Source: CAZJGF01 sp964545665
GTDB taxonomy: Bacteria; Chloroflexota; Dehalococcoidia; GIF9; AB-539-J10
Direction of reading: 5' to 3'
DNA length: 21,863 nucleotides
Assembly (NCBI GenBank): GCA_964545665.1
Contig: CAZJGF010000015.1
Location: 1-21,863, forward strand
Shown in pieces: positions 1 through 6,601 of this stretch. Under the pieces are notes generated by a model, which saw nothing but the letters and a program-made list of their open reading frames with translations, was not told the origin of the DNA and did no database searches. Position 1 is the stretch's first letter; each line of letters opens with the position of its first letter. The position numbers and the translations under genes are program-made.

Positions 1-8
1 CTCCTTTC

Positions 9-266
9 CTATTTGATGCCCAGTAATTTATCGATTTTCGCCTTATCGAAACCGACAATTGGTCGGTTATTAATCAAGACGACAGGCACACCCATTATAT
101 TTCGACGCTTCAGCTCTCTGGCTCCCTCGGGGGCTTTCTCTACGTTCACCTCCCTGAATCTGAACCTTTTCTCCCTTAAATAGTCCTTAACCCTGTTACA
201 CCAGGGGCATGAAGCTCCGGTGAGAATTATGATCCTTGGTTGACTAGAAGCAGGCATAGATACCAC
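9..266 (-). CDS. Glutaredoxin-like thiol-disulfide oxidoreductase
   Basis: Small thioredoxin-fold protein of about 82-85 residues, the usual size for NrdH/glutaredoxin-like proteins. A CPWC active site lies at residues 20-23 after the first beta strand, and a cis-proline motif (GVPVV) follows about 40 residues later. A C-terminal helix ends in LLGIK. It should reduce disulfides or act as an electron donor in the cytoplasm; its reductant cannot be told from sequence. Two starts are possible: GTG at 266, which lies one base after the stop of a 14-codon leader ORF, or ATG at 257. Neither has its own clear ribosome binding site, so coupled translation from the leader ORF is plausible. It is last in the minus-strand redox block that begins with the Fur-family gene. 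The fold and motif are clear; the physiological partner is unknown. Confidence 0.85.
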   Translation of the reverse strand: MVSMPASSQPRIIILTGASCPWCNRVKDYLREKRFRFREVNVEKAPEGARELKRRNIMGVPVVLINNRPIVGFDKAKIDKLLGIK

Positions 267-267
267 G

Positions 268-312
268 CTATTGTGCCAACTGACCTTTGACTTTTGAATG
301 GTTGAAGCACAT
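268..312 (-). CDS. Possible 14-codon leader ORF upstream of glutaredoxin
   Basis: A short reading frame starts with ATG at 312 and ends with TAG at 268-270, encoding 14 residues (MCFNHSKVKGQLAQ). A strong ribosome binding site, GGGAGGT on the minus strand at 320-326, sits 7 bases before the ATG. The stop is one base before the GTG start of the glutaredoxin frame. The placement suggests translational coupling or a leader-peptide control. There is no homology evidence, and it could equally be the remnant of an older start site for the glutaredoxin. Confidence 0.35.
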   Translation of the reverse strand: MCFNHSKVKGQLAQ

Positions 313-454
313 TTTCGATACCTCCCTTCGTTTTAGATTGCTTCAGATTGTCTGCAAGCCTCTATCAGGCGTGGCTTCATCGTGGCTAGCACGCTTTCTA
401 TTTCTTACTTTATTTCCTGTCCTATTCAAAGTTCTTCGTCTGTAGCTAGTCTTT

Positions 455-1096
455 TTACTTTGCCGCCCTAAGCAAGCGTAGGTGCCTTTTTAGGAAGAGT
501 TCCTCCTGGAGGTTAGCAAATCCTTGGCTCGAAAGGATTTTCCTTAGGTCGAGACTGAGGAATTCCAGAGCAAGCTGGCACTCGCCTCGTATGAATGCCC
601 AGCGAACTGGAAACCACAGCCTCTCCAGTTCGAATTCGTTATAATCGAAGATGCAAAAGACTCCTCCTGGCTTTAGGGCGTGGTAGGCATTGTTGATGAT
701 CCCGACTTTCTGGGCATCCTCAAAGCCATGCAAAACAAATGAAATAAATACCTTGTCGAATTCATCCTGGTATGTCAAAGGCAACTCAATTCGCTGCTCC
801 CTAAACTCAACGTTGGGATATGGCTGGCAGCGTTTCCGCGACAAGCTCAGCATTTCCTCGCTGATGTCAAGCCCTAGAATCTTGCCCTCAGGGCCTATCT
901 TTTGGGCTAGGAAGATGGCGTTCCTGCCTGTCCCCGAACCCAGGTCCAAAATTGACTGCCCACGCTGAATATCCATCTTGTCAACGACCCTCTTAATCAG
1001 ATGAGGATAATATCCCAGTGAGATCATGTTCATAAAAAGGTCATAGTGGCGGGCTCCTGTCGGCCCCACCTCTACCTTTGACCTTGGCGAGGACAA
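455..1096 (-). CDS. Class I SAM-dependent methyltransferase (UbiE/Methyltransf_11 type)
   Basis: 213-residue protein with a Rossmann-type methyltransferase core. Motif I is DLGSGTGRN at residues 51-59. An acidic ribose-binding position follows strand 2 (GLDIS, 75-79), and motif IV/post-motif features follow (FDKVFISFVLHGF and ALKPGG). The substrate cannot be predicted. The start is TTG at 1096, supported by AGAGGTG (1101-1107), which overlaps the stop codon of the upstream flavoprotein gene, so the two are probably translationally coupled. The C-terminal 50 residues are basic and leucine-rich without a recognised motif. About 188 bp separate it from the glutaredoxin gene, and that gap contains only the leader ORF. 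Confidence 0.82.
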   Translation of the reverse strand: MSSPRSKVEVGPTGARHYDLFMNMISLGYYPHLIKRVVDKMDIQRGQSILDLGSGTGRNAIFLAQKIGPEGKILGLDISEEMLSLSRKRCQPYPNVEFREQRIELPLTYQDEFDKVFISFVLHGFEDAQKVGIINNAYHALKPGGVFCIFDYNEFELERLWFPVRWAFIRGECQLALEFLSLDLRKILSSQGFANLQEELFLKRHLRLLRAAK

Positions 1097-1105
1097 AATA
1101 CACCT

Positions 1106-2098
1106 CTAGCTAAGCATTGCCAGATACTCACTGGCATACTTCCCGTTCTTAGCGCCCTCAAACAGTTCGCCTTTCTTTACCATTTGTAGTGCCAGATACT
1201 CGCTGGCAGCCATTCCTGCTGAAGCTCCTTCTGAAGCGGAAGTAATAAGGTGGCGATGGCCGGGAGTGATTTCGCCGCAAGCGAATATTCCCTGGTGATT
1301 GGTCCTCATTTGACCATCGACCTTTACAAATTTCCCCTCCATCTCGATCCCAGCTTCCTGTGCCAGTTTAGTATTCGGCTCCGTTCCCACGCAGATAATA
1401 ACCCAATCAATTGCCATCTCCTTTTGCTCGGAGTTCTTATTATTGACCACTACTGCTGCCGCGACCTTATTGTCGCCTCGTATTTCCTTGACCTCGGTAT
1501 TGTACCAAATCTCGATGCCCTCCTTTTGTAACCTCTCAGTCATAGCAGGGTAAGCCCTCAGCGACTCTCTCCGGTGAACCAGGATAACTGCATTCGCTTT
1601 GCTTTTGGCCACTAGCGCACTCTTTGCTGTGCTATTACCACCGCCTACCACCAAAACCCTTTTCCCGGAGAATTGGTTGTAATCTCGCTTGGCGTAATAG
1701 GATATGCCCTTGCCGACAAACCTGTCTTCTCCGGGGACACCGAGCTTCTGCATGGTGCTGCCTGTGGCTAAGATGATAGCTCTAGCCTGATATTCATTCG
1801 CCTCACTGGTCACAAGCAGGCTCTTGGCGTCAAGGTTTAACACTCTCTCCTGCCTCAGTTCTGCGCCCACGCCAGTGGGAGGCAGCGAGGTCACTTGCTT
1901 CGCCATGTAGTCCACGAGGACTTCGCCGTCGCCAGGCGAGAAACCTGGATAGTTAGACACAGTGTAAGCGATGGTGCCCTGTCCACCCACCCAGTCGGCC
2001 TCCAGGATTAGAGTGCTCCAACCATCGAGCTGGGTGAAGATGGCGGCTGATAACCCGGCAGGGCCAGCTCCGACAATAATCACGTCGCTTTCTTCCAT
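1106..2098 (-). CDS. Thioredoxin-reductase-like FAD/NAD(P)H oxidoreductase lacking the redox CxxC
   Basis: 330-residue two-dinucleotide-binding flavoprotein. The FAD motif GAGPAG is at 10-15, the ATG motif at 111-113, the NAD(P) motif GGGNS at 152-156, and an HRRESLRA segment typical of NADPH binding at 175-182. The C-terminal FAD motif is CGE plus a TSASEGASAG helix. In thioredoxin reductases the stretch after the linker reads SYCATC; here it reads SYYAKR (133-138), so Tyr and Arg replace the redox cysteines. It cannot work as a classical thioredoxin reductase. The KGISYYAKRD..F.GKRV context resembles thioredoxin-reductase-like ferredoxin-NAD(P) reductases (YumC type), and a ferredoxin gene lies directly upstream. 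Ferredoxin or another partner is therefore the likeliest electron acceptor (inference). The last 30 residues carry a duplicated ASEYLA motif. Confidence 0.85.
   Translation of the reverse strand: MEESDVIIVGAGPAGLSAAIFTQLDGWSTLILEADWVGGQGTIAYTVSNYPGFSPGDGEVLVDYMAKQVTSLPPTGVGAELRQERVLNLDAKSLLVTSEANEYQARAIILATGSTMQKLGVPGEDRFVGKGISYYAKRDYNQFSGKRVLVVGGGNSTAKSALVAKSKANAVILVHRRESLRAYPAMTERLQKEGIEIWYNTEVKEIRGDNKVAAAVVVNNKNSEQKEMAIDWVIICVGTEPNTKLAQEAGIEMEGKFVKVDGQMRTNHQGIFACGEITPGHRHLITSASEGASAGMAASEYLALQMVKKGELFEGAKNGKYASEYLAMLS
1118..1208. repeat. Pair of 19-bp direct repeats, each an inverted repeat
   Basis: TGCCAGATACTCACTGGCA at 1118-1136 recurs as TGCCAGATACTCGCTGGCA at 1190-1208, with 18 of 19 bases identical and a period of 72 bp (24 codons). 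Each copy has 6-bp inverted ends, TGCCAG and CTGGCA. On the coding (minus) strand both copies encode ASEYLA, so the C-terminus of the flavoprotein carries the motif twice. This looks like a 72-bp tandem duplication that has since diverged between the copies, or a small palindromic repeat. Confidence 0.75.
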
Positions 2099-2144
2099 GG
2101 TATGCCTCCTTTCATTGGTTGCTGCATATATATACGCGTCTAGC

Positions 2145-2360
2145 TTACAGCATCCTGATTGCCTCTAGAGGGCAAGACTCAACACATGTGCCACAATCCC
2201 GACAAAAGCCCGGAATGGGGTAGGGCAAATCGTACGGCTCCTCTTGCTTCCAGAGCTTGGTGGGACATTCAAGAACAGCAGCACAGACTCCTTTGTCGCA
2301 TCGCTCCGGGTGGCACTTTCCATAGTCCACTGCTACCTTTAATTTTGGCTCCAGCATCAT
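2145..2360 (-). CDS. Two-cluster [4Fe-4S] ferredoxin with a spaced first motif
   Basis: 71-residue ferredoxin. The second cluster motif is canonical, CxxCxxCxxxCP at C53, C56, C59 and C63. The first is stretched, with C16-x4-C21-x4-C26-x5-C32 followed by Pro. That resembles the KCxPxxC-type clusters in ABCE1-like proteins and some HdrA/pyruvate-oxidoreductase-linked ferredoxins more than a clostridial 2[4Fe-4S] ferredoxin. It is probably a soluble cytoplasmic electron carrier. Two ATG codons are possible (2360, 2357). A GAGGAGC site at 2375-2381 lies 14 bases upstream of the first, which is rather distant. It sits between the Fur-family regulator and the CxxC-less flavoprotein, its likely redox partner. 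Confidence 0.85.
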   Translation of the reverse strand: MMLEPKLKVAVDYGKCHPERCDKGVCAAVLECPTKLWKQEEPYDLPYPIPGFCRDCGTCVESCPLEAIRML

Positions 2361-2385
2361 CTCTAGTATGATAGCTCCTCTGGTT

Positions 2386-2838
2386 TCATTTCTCCTTGCA
2401 GTTGTAGCAATAACCTTCCAGGTACAGCTCGACCTTAGTTACGGAGAAGTTGTTTCTGTGTTGCACCTCTGCTATCAATTTGCGAACCAGCGGACTCTCG
2501 AACTCGATGACTTGCCCGCAGCCTCGACATACTAGATGCTGGTGTTCTCCCAAGTGTTTCATCTCATAGTAACACCGTGTCTGCCCCAGGCGCATGTCAT
2601 CTATCAGGCCTTGTTCCTTGAAGAAGCGCAGGTTGCGGTAGACTGTAGCAAGGCTGATATTAGCATCCCTCTCGCTGGCTCTACGATATAGCTCCTTAGC
2701 ATCTAGGTGCCTTCCAGCCTCTTGAATAAGAGTTAAGAGAAGCCTTCTCTGAGGTGTAGCTGGCTGAATCTTTGCCGGGTGATTGCGATTGATTTTCATT
2801 CGCATCCAATCATACACCAAAGCTTTTACTTCTGTCAA
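2386..2838 (-). CDS. Fur/PerR-family metalloregulator
   Basis: Up to 150 residues. The N-terminal winged helix contains TPQRRLLLTLIQ and the recognition segment ISLATVYRNLRFF. The dimerisation/metal domain has GEHQHLVCRGCG (H99, H101, C104, C107) and a C-terminal CYNC pair (C144, C147). Together these four cysteines are the usual structural zinc site. The frame opens at TTG 2838 without a good ribosome binding site. ATG at 2805 or 2799 would give a protein of about 137-139 residues with a more typical N-terminus and may be the true start. Position 85-88 (GQTR) lacks the Asp typical of PerR peroxide sensing, so the subtype (Fur, Zur, PerR or other) is left open. As first gene of the redox block it probably regulates that block itself. 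Confidence 0.9.
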   Translation of the reverse strand: MTEVKALVYDWMRMKINRNHPAKIQPATPQRRLLLTLIQEAGRHLDAKELYRRASERDANISLATVYRNLRFFKEQGLIDDMRLGQTRCYYEMKHLGEHQHLVCRGCGQVIEFESPLVRKLIAEVQHRNNFSVTKVELYLEGYCYNCKEK

Positions 2839-3341
2839 AGTGACGACTGGACATTATTGACTAATTGGATTTCCTTGAAACTGTAGACAAATTCATACTA
2901 CACTATTGAGGAGGCAGGAAAAGGTATTTGCAGGGTTTGACTCTGAGAGTTGTGCCTTCAGTTCTCTGGCATCAGCTTAGGATGTTTGGTTTGAGGAAGA
3001 AGGTAGCTCGATATTTGCTTGGGAAAAGGAAGCCTTGAGGTGAGTTTTGCCTTTGCTATCCAAGCCTTGGGTCAAGATTGGAGTAGGAAAGGTGGTGTTG
3101 GGGTTTGTATTGAGGGAAAGTCCTTGGGCTCAGCTTTATCAAACAGGGAAGGAGACGGGACATCGTTTCTACGGATATGCTTTTTAAGCGAACTGGCTTT
3201 TTGGTTGGGCAGATTATCTCGCCGCTTTTTTGGAATGCTGGCAAAGTAGACCATATTGAACCTCCACGACAAGGGTTCTCTCGGAGCGCCGGCTTCACCG
3301 TGGTCCTGACGAGCAAACCTGAGTGTAGGGGATAGTACGAA
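2839..3341. other. 503-bp stretch without a convincing gene
   Basis: This is the divergent gap between the Fur-family gene (minus) and the radical SAM gene (plus). Frames of 76 and 100 codons exist on opposite strands, but both read as low-complexity noise, lack ribosome binding sites and match no family I know. An ATTATTGACTAAT dyad (ATTA-N5-TAAT, at about 2853-2865) lies just upstream of the regulator and is an AT-rich candidate operator, though it does not match a canonical Fur or PerR box. I see no confident sigma-A promoter. The region may hold promoters, an unrecognised RNA or a decayed gene. Confidence 0.5.
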
Positions 3342-4112
3342 ATGGCTGGCTCTATCATTTACGGACCAGTGCCCTCCTGGCGGTTGGGCAGATCTTTGGG
3401 CGTCGATCTCCTATCCATGCCAGGGAAGACCTGTAGCTTCAGCTGCGTTTATTGTCAGCTAGGTGAGACTGCGAACTTCACCACTGAGCGAAGTGAGTTT
3501 GTTTCTACTGCTAGATTGAAGGAAGAATTGACGGAACTAAAGGGAGTGGCTGCTGATTATGTTACCTTTTCTGGAACGGGTGAGCCCACCCTGGCTAGCA
3601 ACCTGGGTCAGGCTATTGAGGTGGCAAAATCAACTTTGCATCTGCCGGTGGCAGTTCTGACTAACTCGTCATTAATGTCTAGGGATGATGTGTGCCATGA
3701 CCTTGTCAAGGCGGATGTAGTGGTAGCTACAGTGGATGCTCATAGCCAGGAGTTATTTGGTCAAATCAACAGACCTGCAACTGGGGTTTTGCTCAGGGAT
3801 ATAGTCGAGGGCATCAAACGTTTCCGAGAGGAATTTAACCGCAAGCTGTGTGTTGAAGTAATGTTTATGGCACTAAATAAGGATTTCGCTGCCGAAATAG
3901 CACAGGTGGTGAAATTGCTCTCGCCTGACGAGGTGCAACTTAACACCCCGCTACGCCCTTGCGGCGTTAAACCATTAACGCCATCACAGATGGCTGCTAT
4001 CAAGGTCAACTTCAGCAAGTTCAGGAATGTGGTGACAGTTTACGAGGCATCAAGGCCTGAAGTTAAGCCACTGAACTTAAAAGAGACCTTGCGGCGAAGG
4101 CCAAAACTGTGA
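3342..4112 (+). CDS. Radical SAM protein, COG0731-like (Fe-S oxidoreductase)
   Basis: 256-residue radical SAM enzyme. The cluster motif is C31-SFS-C35-VY-C38, followed by QLG. The family N-terminus YGPVPSWRLGRSLGVD (7-22) and a SAM-binding FSGTGEPTL segment are present. Many homologues of this type lie near tRNA- or cofactor-modification genes, and some relate to wyosine-type tRNA enzymes, but no substrate can be assigned. No second cysteine cluster is seen, which argues against a SPASM-domain peptide maturase. The start ATG has AGGGGAT seven or so bases upstream. A 70-bp gap leads to trmO, which suggests one transcription unit and a possible link to tRNA modification. Confidence 0.85.
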   Translation: MAGSIIYGPVPSWRLGRSLGVDLLSMPGKTCSFSCVYCQLGETANFTTERSEFVSTARLKEELTELKGVAADYVTFSGTGEPTLASNLGQAIEVAKSTLHLPVAVLTNSSLMSRDDVCHDLVKADVVVATVDAHSQELFGQINRPATGVLLRDIVEGIKRFREEFNRKLCVEVMFMALNKDFAAEIAQVVKLLSPDEVQLNTPLRPCGVKPLTPSQMAAIKVNFSKFRNVVTVYEASRPEVKPLNLKETLRRRPKL

Positions 4113-4182
4113 GGGTCTGTGCTAAGGGTAGGCAAGTGACTTTGTTATTGACAGCATGGCTGGTAGAGCCTAAGGCAATCTG

Positions 4183-4650
4183 ATGGAGGAGCAACCTGGT
4201 CTGGAATTGAAGCCCATAGGGATAATCCATTCTCCCTATCGGGATAGAGAGCAGGCGCCACGTCAAGGTTCTGGACGGGAGGAAGTCTGCCAGGTAGAAG
4301 TACTCGAACAATTTGAACAAGGTTTGAAAGACATAGAGGGATTTTCCCATATTATCTTGATATACTGGCTTCACAAATCAGCCGGGTATCATTTGCTTGT
4401 TACTACGCCCCGGCATAGTAAACCACGCGGGCTTTTCACCACCAGGTCGCCAAATAGACCCAACCCGTTGGGGCTATGCGTAGTGGAGTTAGTAGCTAAA
4501 GAAGGGAGGATTCTCAAAGTAAGAGGACTGGATGCTATAGATGGGACTCCACTTTTGGACATCAAGCCCTATATCCCTGCCATAGACGGGAAAGCCAATG
4601 TTAGGGTTGGTTGGCTTGAAGGGAAGCTGAAGATTGAAGGAGAGGCTTAG
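4183..4650 (+). CDS. trmO: tRNA (t6A37) N6-methyltransferase TrmO (TsaA/VirR family)
   Basis: 155-residue single-domain TrmO/TsaA-like protein. The N-terminal GIIHSPYRDREQAPRQG (13-29) includes the characteristic P-x-Q-G element. RSPNRPNPLGL lies at 88-98, and LDIKPYIP at 125-132. In Escherichia coli this family methylates N6 of threonylcarbamoyladenosine at position 37 of tRNA-Thr, using SAM. Some archaeal and bacterial members are annotated only by fold. The length fits the short, C-terminal-extension-free members. The start ATG has only a weak TAAGG site. A 7-bp inverted repeat, AGGAGAG/CTCTCCT (4638-4644 and 4666-4672), spans the stop codon but has no U-tract. Confidence 0.9.
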   Translation: MEEQPGLELKPIGIIHSPYRDREQAPRQGSGREEVCQVEVLEQFEQGLKDIEGFSHIILIYWLHKSAGYHLLVTTPRHSKPRGLFTTRSPNRPNPLGLCVVELVAKEGRILKVRGLDAIDGTPLLDIKPYIPAIDGKANVRVGWLEGKLKIEGEA

Positions 4651-4724
4651 AAATAGACACTCCAACTCTCCTGTAAAGCGATGAGGACAGAGAGAAACTG
4701 ACAGCAACTCATATTGCTATATTA

Positions 4725-5531
4725 TTGGCTACGGGTTCAGCAGCTGGCTTTGCCAGTGGAATGCTTGGAGTTGGCGGTGGCTTCGTCATGGTTCCAGCCA
4801 TGTACTGGGTAATTATGGCTGCAGGTGTTCCAGCAGCCCCGGCTATAATGGTAGCTTTCGGCACAAGCTTACTGGTGATTTTGCCCACAGCAGTGAGTGG
4901 CACATGGAGACATAACAGTAGGAAGGCAGTTCGATGGAAAGCGGCGTTGATCTTGGGACCGTGTGGGCTGGTTGGAGGCTTAACTGGAGCTACCTTGGCG
5001 GCTCACCTCTCAGGCGAAACATTAAAGCTGGGTTTTGGCGGGTTTGTCCTGGCTATTGCCGCATGGATGGGCTTGGGGGTGATGCTGAAGCTGGCAAAGG
5101 AAGCGGTGAAGCCGAAGGATAACCCTTGGGCCTTGATTGCTTTGGGTTTTCCCATAGGCATGGTGAGCGGGCTCACCGGTCTTGGTGGCGGTGCGCTAAT
5201 AGTTCCAGCGCTGGTATTGGCCCTCGATTTCCCGATGCACATCGCCATAGGAACATCTGTAGCTTCGATAATATTTACCAGTCTGGGTGGAGTTGTGGGA
5301 TATGTCATAAACGGTATCGGAGTGCCTGGCTACCTTCCCTATTCAATAGGGTATATCAATCTGCCTGTATGGTTATGCCTGGCAGCCACAAGCGTGCCTA
5401 TGGCGCAGTTTGGAAGCATGACAGCTCATGCCTTGCCAGCAAAACAACTAAGATACATCTTTATTGCGGTCATGTCGTATATAGGGCTAAAGATGCTTGG
5501 TGTCTTTATCTGGCTGGGGTTGCCCATTTGA
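4725..5531 (+). CDS. TauE/SafE (DUF81) family membrane permease
   Basis: About 268 residues and nearly all hydrophobic, with roughly eight membrane segments. The family's internal duplication shows as two Gly-rich motifs, SGMLGVGGGFVMVPA near the N-terminus and SGLTGLGGGALIVPA in the middle. Homologues export or import sulfite, sulfoacetate or other small organosulfur anions; the substrate here is unknown. The TTG at 4725 falls inside the first membrane helix. The open frame extends upstream to a stop at 4674-4676, with hydrophobic codons from about 4707. A non-ATG start such as CTG at 4698, which has purine-rich AGAGAGAA before it, would give a full first helix. The true start is therefore probably 4698-4725. 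The 3' end is convergent with the SAM hydrolase gene, 10 bp apart. Confidence 0.88.
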   Translation: MATGSAAGFASGMLGVGGGFVMVPAMYWVIMAAGVPAAPAIMVAFGTSLLVILPTAVSGTWRHNSRKAVRWKAALILGPCGLVGGLTGATLAAHLSGETLKLGFGGFVLAIAAWMGLGVMLKLAKEAVKPKDNPWALIALGFPIGMVSGLTGLGGGALIVPALVLALDFPMHIAIGTSVASIIFTSLGGVVGYVINGIGVPGYLPYSIGYINLPVWLCLAATSVPMAQFGSMTAHALPAKQLRYIFIAVMSYIGLKMLGVFIWLGLPI

Positions 5532-5541
5532 AGAGCAATCG

Positions 5542-6372
5542 CTAGGCAGGGATTACCTTTATCTCGTCTCCTACAATCATACCAAGGAAGTCAGCCGCGC
5601 TCCCATCTCTCAGCGATATCTCTAGATAACCGCTGCTGCCAATAATGGCCATCAGCCCCTCTTTTTGCTCATAATAACGGGTTATGCTTTGAATGTGTTG
5701 TGCTGCCGCCTCAACAATAACATTCCCCTGTGGCAAGTCAGCGCTCCGGACATTGGTGATTAGATTGCCAAAATGGTCAACATATAGAATTTGCCCCACC
5801 AAATTGTCTTGTGAATCAAGAGATAGCTTTGGAGGAGGGAAAGCATGAACGGAACTAATCTTTTCGCCGAATTCATAAGGCGATATGCCTAGAGACAGAC
5901 CAGCAGCCACCGGAGCGAAGATGTCCCTGGCGTGAAAGGTGGGGCTGACCGGATGTCGCCAAAAGCGCGGGTCAGTAATTGCTACGGCTTCAAGTCCCTT
6001 TTTGAGCTTTACTTCCTCGAGGTTTTGTGGGTACTCTGATGGTCTATCATTGAGTGATAACTCATTGATGACATGGCTGAGAATGCCATTATCGGGAGCA
6101 ATGAAGATGGCTGAAGGCGCTTTTAGGATTATTCCCCGACGCTCACTACCTACGCCAGGATCAACGATAGCCATATGGAAGCTATGCTTAGGGAAATAGC
6201 GATAGGCGACGTTAAGAACAAAAGCAGCCTGAGCAATATTTTGTGGTTCGATAGAGTGGGTGATATCAACAATGTTGGCGTCGGGGTTAACGCTCAGGAT
6301 AACGCCTTTTATAACGGCAGCATAGGCGTCACCTAGACCAAAATCGGTGGTCAGCGTTATTACAGGCTTCAT
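5542..6372 (-). CDS. SAM hydrolase / S-adenosyl-L-methionine hydroxide adenosyltransferase (DUF62)
   Basis: 276-residue member of the DUF62 family, which splits SAM into adenosine and methionine using an activated water. It shows the N-terminal TLTTDFGLGDAY (6-17) with the conserved Asp, VDITHSIEPQN, IVDPGVGSERRG and APDNG motifs, and a C-terminal YVDHFGNLITN segment. The length matches the family. It starts at ATG 6372, only 6 bp after secG, so it should be co-transcribed with gatB and secG. Its role in vivo is uncertain (SAM turnover), as for most members. It is related to the fluorinase/chlorinase fold, but nothing here indicates halide use. Confidence 0.92.
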   Translation of the reverse strand: MKPVITLTTDFGLGDAYAAVIKGVILSVNPDANIVDITHSIEPQNIAQAAFVLNVAYRYFPKHSFHMAIVDPGVGSERRGIILKAPSAIFIAPDNGILSHVINELSLNDRPSEYPQNLEEVKLKKGLEAVAITDPRFWRHPVSPTFHARDIFAPVAAGLSLGISPYEFGEKISSVHAFPPPKLSLDSQDNLVGQILYVDHFGNLITNVRSADLPQGNVIVEAAAQHIQSITRYYEQKEGLMAIIGSSGYLEISLRDGSAADFLGMIVGDEIKVIPA

Positions 6373-6378
6373 TCCTGG

Positions 6379-6600
6379 CTACGAAGCAAAAGCGCAAATT
6401 GATATTGCGAGGATGATAAAAACGACAACTAAGACAACGGTAAGGAGGAGAAGTGTCTTCTCTATGCCACGACGTGTCCGGTAGACTGAATCAGGCTGGC
6501 CAAAAATACCTCCCAGCCCCCCCCCGCGTATCTGAAACATGATGGTGGCAATTAGGGCCACAGCCACTAATAATTGAGCGACAGCAAGATATGTGGGCAA
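6379..6600 (-). CDS. secG: Protein translocase subunit SecG
   Basis: 73 residues with two membrane segments (about 5-23 and 49-69) flanking a Gly-rich loop, RGGGLGGIFG. A following SVYRTRRGIEK stretch is typical of SecG. It is part of the SecYEG export channel. The start is TTG at 6600, backed by a strong AAGGAGG at 6608-6614 with 7-base spacing. That site is itself encoded in the last codons of gatB, whose stop lies one base upstream of the TTG. The Gly loop is encoded by an uninterrupted run of nine G (nine C on the plus strand, 6517-6525), an unusual slippage-prone tract. Confidence 0.92.
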   Translation of the reverse strand: MPTYLAVAQLLVAVALIATIMFQIRGGGLGGIFGQPDSVYRTRRGIEKTLLLLTVVLVVVFIILAISICAFAS

Positions 6601-6601
6601 T

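Noticed and set aside
3056..3358. 100-codon frame on the minus strand and a 76-codon frame on the plus strand in the 503-bp gap
   Set aside because: The translations look random, there is no ribosome binding site or family motif, and the two frames overlap each other.
3203..3393. 12-bp direct repeat GGTTGGGCAGAT at 3203-3214 and 3382-3393
   Set aside because: One copy lies in the radical SAM coding region encoding conserved residues; a single 12-bp match is compatible with chance and has no other repeat features.
4113..4182. TTGACA-like -35 box before trmO
   Set aside because: The matching -10 position (TAAGGC) is poor, and the gene is better explained as part of the radical SAM transcript.
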